From Tieghemiomyces parasiticus (lineage: Eukaryota; Kickxellomycota; Dimargaritomycetes; Dimargaritales; Dimargaritaceae), in NCBI GenBank assembly GCA_027575765.1, contig JANBPT010000583.1, positions 1 to 29,488 of the forward strand: a DNA stretch of 29,488 bases, written 5' to 3'. A program made the translations under genes and the position numbers. Under the pieces are notes generated by a model, which worked only from the letters and a program-made list of their open reading frames with translations, was not told the origin of the DNA and made no database searches. Below are positions 10,738-20,143 of this stretch, in pieces (within the stretch, counting starts at the first letter, position 1; each line of letters begins with the position of its first letter).

Positions 10738-10938
10738 TTTTATTGAATAACGATCAGTAGGTCTTTTATACTGGAACAATAGCCGACATCATTCGTAGTA
10801 ACTTTTTAGCCTAGATTGGGAACGCTAGGACGACAGGTTGCAGCGGGGCTGGACACCAGCAGGAGATGGAGAGACGACTAGGTAGCCATCGGATCAGGAA
10901 TAAATGAAATAAAGAAGAAAAGGTCCTAGAAGGAATAG
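10738..10938 (-). repeat. Diverged dispersed repeat, copy B (inverted)
   Basis: Read on the minus strand this matches copy A at 1943-2133. The shared ordered blocks are CCTTCTAGGACCTT, GGCTACCTAG, CCTGTCGTCCT and an AGTATAAAAGACCTA region ending at a shared TAA. Eyeballed identity is roughly two-thirds to three-quarters across blocks. A 1-nt gap and an in-frame stop relative to copy A mean copy B is not an intact coding copy. Weaker similarity may run on to about 10634. The two copies are about 9 kb apart in opposite orientation. Confidence 0.55.
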
Positions 10939-10944
10939 AAGACG

Positions 10945-11448
10945 GTATCCGGTTTAGATAATGAAGGTGCCGGAAGGGTAGGGCCGCTGTGGGGATAAGA
11001 CGACGGACCTTCCATTTATCAGCAATGATGAGGCGCAGTTGCCAAGGCTGGGTGGCAGTGCCTAGCACGGAAAGGCAGTCGGTTGGCCTAGCTTGGGATA
11101 TGGATCAGGGGGAGGGGGGTTTTAGGCTACGACATATATACGATGGGATTTATTTTAGAAGGGAGGGGAGGAGGGGGTATGATAGTTGTAAAGGATTATT
11201 AGTATCCACATTAGAAAAATCAAACAACTTGGAGAGCGAGGGTCAAAGGAGGGGGGAAGCACGCAAAACATTGATATAAACTACCAATGTGGACATAAAA
11301 GAGCGTGGGGTAGGGAATGAGTTTATAGCAAACTGGCGAACGATCTCTAGTCGACCAAGGGGCGGCGAGGGGGGGGGAACTGGGGATGACGGCAGGGCAA
11401 AGCGATCGGCCAAACTACACTCTCCATATTGTGTTGACCCAACTCCAA
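10945..11448. other. 3' flank of the HP1-like gene
   Basis: Between the repeat copy and the HP1-like stop codon the plus strand is purine-rich, with G runs near 11109 and 11369. Short ORFs (10989-11279, 11289-11588) have no recognised features. I see no gene. Confidence 0.4.
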
Positions 11449-12554
11449 TCACCCGGATGTCTTCGTGGCCGACGCTACACTCGACGATGGCGAGCCGGGC
11501 GCGGCCTCAACAGTTTTGTTGGGATGACGGAACCGCAGATTCTTTTCGTAAAACCGGAGTAGCACGCGGGGGGCCTTCTGATGTATGACGGTATGAAGGT
11601 GCTGGGTGATCTCGCCGTTCTTCCAGACAAGTACGACCATCATGCCCTCGTCGGTCTGTTCAATGGTACACACACTCTCCACCTCGTCCTCCCACGACGC
11701 CGCGTTCGGGTTCGGGAACTTGTGGCTGCCGGCGGTGGTAGCTGAAGATTGGCGACCCGTGCGGGCAACATTGGTCTTAGCCGGCCCGCGCCCGTTATCC
11801 TCCTCGTCCTCATCCTCATCTTCGTCACCGGATACGGACCTTTTGCTCACTAGCGTCGAGGCGGACTTGGACACCCGACGGGGCTCGGTGGCTCGCGAAC
11901 TGCTGCTATCTGGGCGGGTCTGCGGTGTGCGCTTCCGCTTGGCCTCCGCTGGAGACGGCGCAGCGGTGGTCTTCTTTAGGTCAGCCCAGTATTTATCGAG
12001 AATCTCTGTGCAGTTACTGGTGATAGTGTTTGCGAAATAATGGGAGAGAGGGGGGGGACGTACATGGTGCGCAGTGAACCGAGCAGTAGGAGGAGGGCAG
12101 GATTTAGGGTATATTAGTGGAGTTGAAAGGTAGACTGTCACGCACAAGTAGTCCTGAGGAGATGGATTATAATACGCACGCTCTATGCCCGCGGTTGTTG
12201 TATTTTGCGCCCGAAAGCCTTGCGCACTTACAGGTTTGATTCGTCCTCCCACGTATTATCCGCGTCACCGAAATTCTTCCACTTGATCAGGTACTGCGTC
12301 ACACCAGCGCGCTTGCGGTGGCGAATAATTGACTCGACTTCGTACTCCTCTTCTTCTTCATCGTCGTCGTCGTCTTCTTCGCTGGCCTCGCCTTTCTTCT
12401 CGGCGGCCGTGTCGGTCTCCTTTTGTTCGGTATTTTCGGAGCCAGTCTGTTTTGAACCGGCCGCTTCGGCCTTCGCGCCGCTAGTCGTGGTCCCGCTCAC
12501 GGTGTCGGCCTTGTCGACCTCCATCTTTTCGGTGGACATGAGGGTTGGAGACAT
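11449..12554 (-). CDS. HP1: HP1/Swi6-like heterochromatin protein (chromo + chromoshadow), two exons
   Basis: Exons are 12554-12232 and 12016-11449; the 215-nt intron (GTAAGT...CACCAG) splits a Leu codon. The spliced product is 296 aa. An acidic run (EEDDDDDEEEEE, 59-70) leads into a chromodomain at about 69-123, with a putative methyl-lysine aromatic cage of Tyr71, Trp92 and Phe95 (YLIKWKNF) and DNTWE at 99-103. The hinge (124-210) has a basic AKRKR patch and an acidic DEDEDEDEED patch. A chromoshadow domain spans about 215-270 (SWEDEV...VWKNG...LLRFYEKNL). Family knowledge: chromodomains of this type bind H3K9-methylated histone H3, and the shadow domain dimerises and recruits silencing partners in the nucleus. 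By eye, a Trp usual near the end of the animal shadow domain is Phe here. The intron joins the two halves of the chromodomain exactly, so confidence in the model is high. Met at position 6 (12539) is an alternative start. Confidence 0.9.
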
Positions 12555-15100
12555 GGAGAGAGGCGATCAAGGCGATGGCTGGAGAGTAAGGGCTGGACCG
12601 GAGGTAATGGTTGTGGCAGAAAGGTGGGTAAGGAGCGTGTGAAACGGGTGAGCCAGGTGGCGGATCATAACATGAGCAAATCACCCGCAACGGTCAGCGC
12701 GGCCAAAGCAGAGCTCAGACGGCAGGCCATGCCCCCAGACTGACTGCCCGCCGAAATCGGGCGGGGATCGCGTCATAGTCTGCACTGGTGAGCCTGCCGC
12801 ATTCCCAAAAGGTGCTAAAAAACCTACCTGGGATAGCTTTGTCGGGGTTCGAATGGTCAATGATGGGACCGCAATTGGCAGCTACAAACTTCTAGCCGAA
12901 ACAGAAAGGAAATGACGGAATGAGAGGAGGGGGAAAAAAAAAAGAAACAGTTACAGCCTAAGATGGGGCCACTTGGTCGGAACCTGGAGCATCCTCTCTG
13001 TTTAGGATATTGTGAACTACGTTCCGGTCAGCGCGATGTGGTATGGAACGCGAGACGCGTTGGACAGCAACCCCCTCCCCCCGTGCCTACGGGTAGTGGC
13101 CCGGGAGGGCCGAATAGCGCTTTGGCTGAGCGTGAGGGTAGCAAGGCTATGCTACCCGACTGCTCGCATCGCTGTAGTGGGCTTGTGCGCGTATTTAAAA
13201 TTGACAGATGGCCCTGTATGCCGTCGATCTTGACCTAACCGCCCATCACTTCCTTCACCCATGGGAAAATAATTTCGGATCATGTATGGCCCCTCTCCTA
13301 GTCGAGGCGTGAGCTTCTCCTAGGAAAGTTACGACTGGGCAAAGTTGTACGCATTGATCGACTGTGCTGGGCCCAGCCTGGGCTATGCGGCATAGAGTTT
13401 GGCGACGCTGGGACCTATTGACGAGACGGGTCATTCCAGACAAGGAGGGGGACATGACCGGACTGCCCGCTCGGTTTGAATCTATCGGGTATGTGACACA
13501 GCCGCCAACATTCTCTCACGTTCGCCTTGTCAACCATAACGCATGTCGCCAGCTCCAACGTTGGAATGAATGCCACCTGGCAGGTATGGGCCGGTTGAAT
13601 CTGCTGTACAGTCGGTAAGTGTGCTAGCGTGCGCTAGGGGTTGGCTCTATGCGAGCACCTTTCATGGTCTGAATCATTCAGTAGACTATGTCACCCACCT
13701 AGCTTAGATTTGAATCGCAGAACCATGGAGAGCGATAAAGCTTAGTGTAGGCGAAATGCGAACGCTGGGGAAGGCCAGGAAGCATGCAAGGCCCGGTCCC
13801 ATATCAGGCTCCGCCACGCCCAGGTAGAAGCGGGCACCTAATTCCTCCTCCGCCTTGCGTACCGTTCGCTGGCCCAATGAGCAGGGGGCGGTAGGCAGGA
13901 GAGGTCCCAGGTCTGGGTGACCGTTTAGGCATTATTGGTCAGCCATCTGCGCGACCCGCGGCATAACGGCACATCCCTAACAGGGTACGATGTACCTGTG
14001 GAGCATAGGCTGGACATGCGAAGGCAAAAGTGAGAGAGGAGGGATATCGATCGACGGCCTAATGTAAGCAGAGCAGGAAGAGGGGCGAACAACGGATGCA
14101 CCTGGATAAGGGGTAGCCGCGTGGCTCCGCTTCGAGTTGACGGTAATGGGCGGCCCTCCCTTTTCCCGTCCTGCCAACTCGCCGGCTTCCAATGCCAGGA
14201 AGAGTCCCGCACTGCTACATTGTCCTTGAGCCGGAAGAAGACAAAGAGAGGAGGAAAAAATGCACAGCCTTTACAACCCCCCAGTCAACCGTGGCCACTC
14301 TCCTGTTGGTGGGCTTGCACTGCCCCTCCCTCCATCCGGTCGACACTGGCACGCTGCAATGGCCCTGGGGCTGCACGTTCACCGATTGCCCGTGGTAGTA
14401 GCTTTGTGTGATCGATGCCGTCAAAAAAGGTACGCTATTCCGACCATGCGTTTCTTGGGCCGTCTCTCCTCGCGTGTGGCAGTTATGCTCCGAGCCCCAC
14501 AGGCCTGTGTCCATAGGGCGGGCCGCTGTTTGGCGCACTTGTGGACCACGCTCGAGGCGATGTTTTGATTGTGGCCACTTACCGTGGCACATACAGCAAC
14601 CAGCCATGAGCCGGCTAAGTAGCATACAGGACTAGGGATGCGCTGCACAGACCACACCGGCTCGTAGTCGGCTTAATTAGGTGAGGAACATGTAGCAAGT
14701 GGCCAGGGCAGTGTTTCGTTAGAGTAGGCTGCTCGCTGCCCATCGTTGGCTTGCCTTAAGTGCAAGCAGTCTCAGCCGCCTGGTAGCCGTCACGGGTGAA
14801 CCAGAGGTAGAGAGAGGGGGGACTCTCTATGCGCCCTGTGAGCAATGCAGTGGTGATTCGCAGGGTGGCTGGGAGTAAGGGGGCCAGGCTACCCTCGTTT
14901 TCTGGGGAGGATGATGTTCGCTGTGCTTCTATACGCCCTTTTGCTTCGTTGGTGGACCCATGTGGCCAGGGCAGCAAACCAGCTTATTCGGCGGTGCGGC
15001 CCATCGCGGGATCGTTTACATCCCCGCCGCCCTGTTTCCATCGCCTCGCTTTCGGGACGACTGTGGCCCGTGTCTGCTAGATCACCGCCCTACCCTTCCT
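12555..15100. other. Intergenic between divergent HP1-like and acidic-protein genes
   Basis: The first 100 nt are the HP1-like leader, purine-rich on the plus strand. The remainder has no ORF with a recognisable domain. A 14-bp near-palindrome (CTAGCG-TG-CGCTAG) lies at 13624-13637. A GGTTCGAAT-like box near 12846 lacks a pairing T-stem, so it is not a tRNA. Confidence 0.45.
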
Positions 15101-15915
15101 CACCTCCCACTTGTATATACTCTTTTTTTTCTTCTCTCCAGTACATCATGTGGACCCTACGGTCATCACCGGCGACACTCCCACCACCCTTTCTTTTTCA
15201 ATCCCTGCCCCCTTCTTCGGCGGTACAGCGGCCAGTTCGACTCCTAGTCAGCGGAGGATGGGATATTTCGATTCTACCACGGCAGGGGAAATCGGCCTAG
15301 CCAGGGTTTTTTTTAACCTCCCATCCTTGCGGTTTCCCTCTGACTTCATAGGCTCGCATCCCCTTCACCTCCAGCCCCGCCGCCCTCCCTGTCTCCTCCT
15401 CTGTATGGTGGTGGTGGCACGGCTCTTCAGCCCTCTCCCGTGTACGGGCTTCACTCCCTTTTCTTGGCCATAGGGGCGCCACCGGCTCCGCGCACGCGCT
15501 CCCCCCTCTCGCCTCTGGCCAGCCCGCCCAGCTGCCTTTTTTTCCCCTCCTCCCTCGCGTCACCCACCCATCATAGCCCAGTCTGTCCTTCCCTCCAGCC
15601 CTTCCTTTGCCAGAGAGCCACCCGCTCACCGCCGTCCAGGCTCTCACATTTCCCGCAGTCGCCGCTGCCTTCCTCCTCCCCCTCCTCTACGCCAGCCCCC
15701 TCGATCTGTACGCGTCTCTATATAAGTCGAGCGCCGCGCCCCCATCCACCTGCCCCAGCATCCTACCGTCTGATCCTCCTGTAACGCCCATCCCCCTTCC
15801 CGATAGCCACTCTCTTTCATTTGGTCCGCTCACCCACCCTACGTGACCGCTACCCTCCCAGTTACGCGTCTGCCTGTGCACCTTTCTTCCCCCTTGTATT
15901 CTACCTATCCACATC
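15100..15915 (+). promoter_or_regulatory. Pyrimidine-rich promoter and leader of the acidic protein gene
   Basis: The 800 nt before the start codon are strongly C/T-rich on the coding strand and contain a clear TATATAA at 15719-15725, about 195 nt before the ATG at 15916. Long CT-rich leaders are common before strongly expressed fungal genes; that part is inference. ORFs within it (15440-15784 and others) are Pro/Ser/Leu-rich products of base composition. Confidence 0.55.
15719..15725 (+). promoter_or_regulatory. TATA box for the acidic protein gene
   Basis: TATATAA followed by GTCGAGCG sits about 195 nt upstream of the start codon in C/T-rich sequence. Confidence 0.55.
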
Positions 15916-16506
15916 ATGACTGTCATCCAGGAGCCGACTGCCGTGGCCGCCGCCCCCACCACCGACGTTGCCGCCCTCAAGGCCTCCGGTGGTAGCCATG
16001 ACGTGGCCGACAAGGCCACCCCCCAGACCAAGGAGAATGTCGCTCCTGCCGAGGCTAGCAACGCCGAAGCCGACGAGCCCTCTGCCAAGCGCCAGAAGAG
16101 CGACCACAAGGAGCCCGCCGAGATCGCAGTGCAGCCGGAGCAGGACGAGGTGGTCGTCGCGGTCGAAAAGTCCAACGACGAGAAGACCGAGACCACCGAG
16201 GCCACCACCACCACCACTGGTGAGACCATGGGCGGCCAGACCAGCCGCACTCTCGAACTCCTCAAGGACGACGCTGACTATAACGAGGAGGAGGACGAGG
16301 ATTTCGACCTGGAGGGCGAAGAGGAGGAGGACGTGGAAGATGAGGACGATGACGACGCCGAGCTTTACAATGAGGATGATGAGGATGCCCTGCTCGGCCA
16401 GGAGGCCGATGCCGAAGATTACGAGGACGCCGAGGAACGAGACGACGAGAATGCCCAGACCGAGCTGGATGCCGACGATAACAACCGTGCTGTCCTCGAC
16501 GATTAA
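15916..16506 (+). CDS. Highly acidic nuclear protein, candidate histone-binding chaperone
   Basis: This is a 196-aa intronless ORF. The first 55 residues are Ala/Thr/Pro-rich, followed by a basic nuclear-localisation-like AKRQKSDHK (58-65). A Thr run lies at 94-101. Residues 118-196 are dominated by Asp and Glu. Within the acidic tail, aromatic residues follow acidic runs: Tyr122 (DADY), Phe130 (EEEDEDF), Tyr151 and Tyr169. This pattern resembles the short acidic-aromatic H2A-H2B-binding motifs of Swc5/CFDP1-type and other acidic histone chaperones. The BCNT-C domain of Swc5 and the RRTRG-type core of Chz1 are absent, so I do not assign it to either family. It is likely nuclear and disordered. 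Acidic low-complexity proteins are easily misassigned; a ribosome-assembly or prothymosin-like role is equally compatible. The divergent neighbour 3.4 kb away encodes an HP1-like protein. Confidence 0.7.
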   Translation: MTVIQEPTAVAAAPTTDVAALKASGGSHDVADKATPQTKENVAPAEASNAEADEPSAKRQKSDHKEPAEIAVQPEQDEVVVAVEKSNDEKTETTEATTTTTGETMGGQTSRTLELLKDDADYNEEEDEDFDLEGEEEEDVEDEDDDDAELYNEDDEDALLGQEADAEDYEDAEERDDENAQTELDADDNNRAVLDD

Positions 16507-17526
16507 GTTCCTTCCTCCCCCTCTTTTCATTCTCACCACCACCACCACTGTTCTGCTTTGTGTTGTGTGTACATAATTTATACCCTGTCCGCGCTCCTTT
16601 TGACCTTTCCACATTTTTTTTATATTCTTTTGTCACTTCCTGTGTTGATTCGTGTCCCCCGTGGTGAGCGCGTCTTAACATAGGCGCACTACGTTCATTC
16701 TATGCTATGACTTTTAGCAAGCTCTGACGAGTATGATAAACTCTGTATACCCCAATGAATGTCTCGATCGTGTCGTCAGATGCTACATGGCTGACGAAGA
16801 AGACCGCTATTGTTTTTTAACCCACAGCGGGTGTCCAACGAGCTAACAGATGGAAGTGGACACCAAGAGTTCATCAGTAAAGGAGGGTAGGCGTTGAGTC
16901 GTAAATTACCGACCTTAAGGCAGCTTTGAGAAGCGCCAGTTGCCCCCGTCTAGTATTAAGGATATAAGAAGGGTCTCAGCAAGGACCCCATGGCCATCGC
17001 GGCATGCTCCTAATGGGCCGAGGGTTGTCCACCAACCCATCCTCCCCTCCTGCGGTCGTATCCTTGTGCTTGGTCCACCCAGTATGGAATGGCAGGGGGC
17101 AGTCAGTAGTCCACCCAAGGCAGTAATGAATGTCCAGCCCCCCCCTCTCTCTCCCACACTCGGTTACCAACCTATCTGCTGGTCGCAGTAGCTAACTTCC
17201 ATTATCCAGTACTCAAGACCTTTTCTCTTCTCCCCCCACAATATTATAGAGGGGTTTCTCAAGAACAGGAGCAAAATCTCAAAAATAACCTTAGTTGCAC
17301 GCTTGTTTATCTAGTAAAAATGAAGCCTCAAAGTGGGAGAACACGGGTTTATTCATATGTGTTCTACCCCCCTACAGTTAAGTCGTGCCAAAAGGCATGA
17401 CAAGATGAGGGGGGTAAGGTATTGGCGGGCCGATATCAGTGAGTCCACACGTTCTGCCCCATATCTACCGTACCAGACGACTCCCAACCAAAAAAATATT
17501 CGTAATAGAAATCAACCAAGTGGGAT
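16507..17526. other. Intergenic between convergent genes
   Basis: This holds the 3' flanks of the acidic-protein gene (+) and the NDUFA4-like gene (-). No ORF has a recognisable domain; two overlapping antisense ORFs at 16915-17191 look like chance. Confidence 0.5.
17348..17353 (-). terminator. Candidate polyadenylation signal (AATAAA, minus strand)
   Basis: TTTATT on the plus strand reads AATAAA on the minus strand, about 175 nt beyond the stop of the NDUFA4-like gene. Confidence 0.3.
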
Positions 17527-17778
17527 TTAGAACTTGTCGCGGGTCCAGGAGCGAGCGAACTGGTGACTGACGGCGTGCAGCTTGGCGTTCTCGTCAGGCT
17601 TGATATCCAGCCACGGGTAGGGGTTGTTCTTGCGGTCCCAAACCACCTCAGGGTGACGGGCGAGGCGGGTCAGGTACCAGCTGGCACCACCCACGGCCAT
17701 GACCATGATGCCCACGATAGGAATCACCTCGGGACCGTACCATCTCTTCAGGAAAAGCTTCATAGCCGGGGACGACAT
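17527..17778 (-). CDS. NDUFA4: NDUFA4/MLRQ (B12D family) respiratory-chain subunit
   Basis: This is an 83-aa intronless ORF of the usual family length. A short basic N-terminus (MKLFLKRWYGPE) leads into one transmembrane helix at about residues 17-40 (VIPIVGIMVMAVGGASWYL). A conserved hydrophilic tail follows, with RHPEVVWDRKNNPYPW (about 41-56). These features match the NADH-ubiquinone reductase complex I MLRQ subunit family, whose animal member NDUFA4 is now regarded as a cytochrome c oxidase-associated subunit of the mitochondrial inner membrane. Met6 (MKLF) is an alternative start, but the first Met is preferred. The leader carries a (CCCT)n tract just before the ATG, and a TATATAAAA lies about 235 nt upstream. 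Assigning it to complex I or IV is not possible from sequence alone. Confidence 0.88.
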   Translation of the reverse strand: MSSPAMKLFLKRWYGPEVIPIVGIMVMAVGGASWYLTRLARHPEVVWDRKNNPYPWLDIKPDENAKLHAVSHQFARSWTRDKF

Positions 17779-17802
17779 GGCGATAATGTATGCGTGGTGG
17801 AG

Positions 17803-17822
17803 AGGGAGGGAGGGAGGGAGTG
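17803..17822. repeat. GGGA tandem repeat in the NDUFA4-like leader
   Basis: About four to five GGGA units lie 25-45 nt before the start codon of the minus-strand gene, reading CCCT on the sense strand. The four G-triplets on the plus strand could form a G-quadruplex in DNA. Confidence 0.6.
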
Positions 17823-18010
17823 GTAGATTGTACAGGAAAGGGAGGATGAAGAGATTAGGAGGGCCACCGGGTCAGAGGGAGTGTAGCGTCCGTGAAAGAG
17901 ATGAGAGGAGGTGTCGATGGGTGCGGGTGGACCGGTTGGGGAGAAAATGGAAATTGAAAACGGTGGCTTGAACCTCGAGAAACCTCTGAGAGCGGCCCCG
18001 CGCGGTGGGT

Positions 18011-18020
18011 TTTTATATAT
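18011..18020 (-). promoter_or_regulatory. TATA box for the NDUFA4-like gene
   Basis: On the minus strand the site reads ATATATAAAA, about 235 nt upstream of the start codon at 17778, with a C/T-rich coding strand between. Confidence 0.5.
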
Positions 18021-20143
18021 GTGAAGTGGCCTCTCTGGTGTACAGGGTATTTCCTGGCGTATCAAGCCTGGTCTCTCTGTGCCCTTTTTTTTTCCGTTTC
18101 GCATTCACCTGCCTACTTTCCAATGTCGTCTTTTTGCCCCGGGTGACCCGACTAAGGGTGCACACTATCAGAAGCGTGTAAGGGGCTCCGCGTCAAGCGT
18201 AAGAGACACGCCGGGAGGGGGCGTTATCAGCTGCGGTGGGATATCCTTGCGCATTCATAGGGCCAGGCGGAGGGTTTGGACCATGCTGCCGCGGGGCCTT
18301 ACAACGTACAGGGCCGAAGCCCACATATGTCTTTCCCTTTCCCTTTCCCCTTCCACTCCGCCACTCGTGGAGTCCTGACATCGGCCGTCTATCGGCTGGG
18401 CCAATACTTTGGTGAGATTGCGTTAACTACACAATCCCCTGGAGTGAGAGAAAGTGGGCGGTGAACGCTGGCGGGAAGATAAAAAAAAGGGGAGTGTGCA
18501 GGTAGTTGGCGGACCACGCGTATAACCGGCGATTGGGAAGGGCCGACGAAATAATCAATCCACTCAGCAGCTGCAGCGGGACGTTTTGGCCAATGGGGGG
18601 TCGTCACTTAGATGTCGCCAGTGGAGCTTCCCAATGGTGGGGGAGATGCTGCGTTTCTCCGTTCAGTTTGATAAATAGATACAGCGGCGGGGTGGTCGAC
18701 TGACTGCGGATAATCAATACTCCCGCTCTGCTACTTATCGTTCGGTAGCGTATATCCCAACTTGGTTTGATGCTCTTGCCGGGAATTACAGTACATGTGC
18801 AACCCGATGGTTAAGGGATAGGGAAGGATGAAAGAGAGAAGGCCCGTACTGAGGGGCCTGCTGTGACACCACGCGTCCAGAGCTAGGCTAGGGTCGGAAT
18901 GCATCTACTCAGGGCCTTGTGTATGGGTGCGTATGAACCTACATCGATCTACTTGGCAGGTAGGCCATCCAACTTGAAGAGTGTCAAAGTCAGCATATAT
19001 ACTATACAGTTGTATTCTTTCGGCTAACTTCTACGTTATTTCCGCCCTCATAATAAACCGGTGCAGCACGGTGCTTATTCATAAAACAATCTTGACCAGA
19101 GGGTGGGCGAGATTATTTTCCCGAGACATTTCAATATTCCAGATTGCAAAAGTCTCAACCTGACTGGTGGCGGCAAGGGGACGCCCGGATTCCGGTAGCC
19201 TTAGCTGAGAGGAAGGCTTTGCAAACACACCGCATTACCACCGTGACCGCTCAAGGGGACAAAGGCCCCACACTAACACCAGTAGCAATCGCCCCGCCCT
19301 TCCTCCTTACGTTTCCTTCGCGTACGCTACCAGTCCCGCGGTCACACCATCGCACGACCTAGTTATTGGCTGGATTACGAATTGTATGCTTGCCAGCTGG
19401 CGGGCGACGAAAAGCCCATACAGCCAGGTGGTGGCCAAGAGTGTATGCTATACTCAGAGGAGGTGTACCTCCATGCCCGACCCATGCATTTCTCCATGTC
19501 TCTCCCGTGGTGATAATGATTCATTGAATATGAGCGAGCGTACATAATGAGTAACCTGCCAAAAGGACTGGATGTCATCGTTATGGATACATAATGATAG
19601 TGTTTTTTTTTTCCTCACCCAGTTTCACCAGCAAGAGAATCGACACGGGCACGCGTACGGCGCCTATATAGGGGAGCGGTTGGTTTCCTGGCACCCTAGA
19701 GCAGCCGTTTTAATTACCTTTGTCTACGTCCCATCAACTACGCTCGGCCGCAGTCTACGACCTGACTTTGTTGTCTCGTCCAACGGCGCACACCCTCCTT
19801 CCTTCCACCACTACCCTTGCCCCCCGTCCCCTCCTACCCACTTCAAGTGCGGTGCACTTCCACCGTATCAACCCCTCTTCTACTTCACGTCGCCATCCAT
19901 TGCATCCCCTGATGCGACACTGCCCTTGTATCACCTTATCGCCTATTTTGTGACTCGCCCACATTGCCTTGTGACCGCACTCGCCTGCCTGCTCACCCCC
20001 TCCCATTTGGGGTTTTAGCAACTCTCTTACGCCGCCCTCCTCATATACGCTCCTTCCCTCGTCTTACCCTAGGTTAGCGCCACGCCCGCCAACCAAACCC
20101 CCCTCTCCCTGCCGCACAAGGCCCGGCCATCCTATCGTCCACC
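18021..20143. other. Intergenic between divergent NDUFA4-like and CBL genes
   Basis: No supported gene. A short CCCTTT tandem array lies near 18325-18348. A TATATA at 19665-19670 is 480 nt before the CBL start, and from about 19740 the plus strand becomes pyrimidine-rich, as expected of the CBL promoter and leader. ORFs at 18981-19362 and 19572-20018 have no recognisable domain. Confidence 0.45.
19665..19670 (+). promoter_or_regulatory. Possible TATA box upstream of the CBL gene
   Basis: TATATA followed by GGGGAG lies about 475 nt before the ATG. This is further than for other genes here, so either the leader is long (perhaps with an intron) or the site is fortuitous. Confidence 0.25.

Noticed and set aside
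11085..11098. tRNA box A-like sequence (TTGGCCTAGCTTGG)
   Set aside because: No box B or foldable T-arm follows at the right distance.
11606..12040. 144-codon plus-strand ORF over HP1-like exon 2
   Set aside because: Ser runs arise from the antisense of Asp/Glu codons. The minus strand carries clear chromo and chromoshadow domains.
12846..12856. tRNA box B-like GGTTCGAATGG
   Set aside because: The flanking bases do not pair as a T-stem, and there is no box A upstream.
15901..16614. 237-codon minus-strand ORF opposite the acidic protein gene
   Set aside because: It is the mirror of GAG/GAC/GCC codon repeats on the plus strand. The Val/Leu/Ile/Gly-rich product has no domain, and the plus frame has the promoter, start context and NLS.
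17190..17225. Possible third copy of the dispersed repeat (CCAGTACTCAAGACCT)
   Set aside because: Only about 14 positions match and none of the upstream blocks are present.
18325..18348. CCCTTT tandem units as telomere-like repeat
   Set aside because: Only about three imperfect units inside intergenic sequence; the motif is not a known telomeric repeat.
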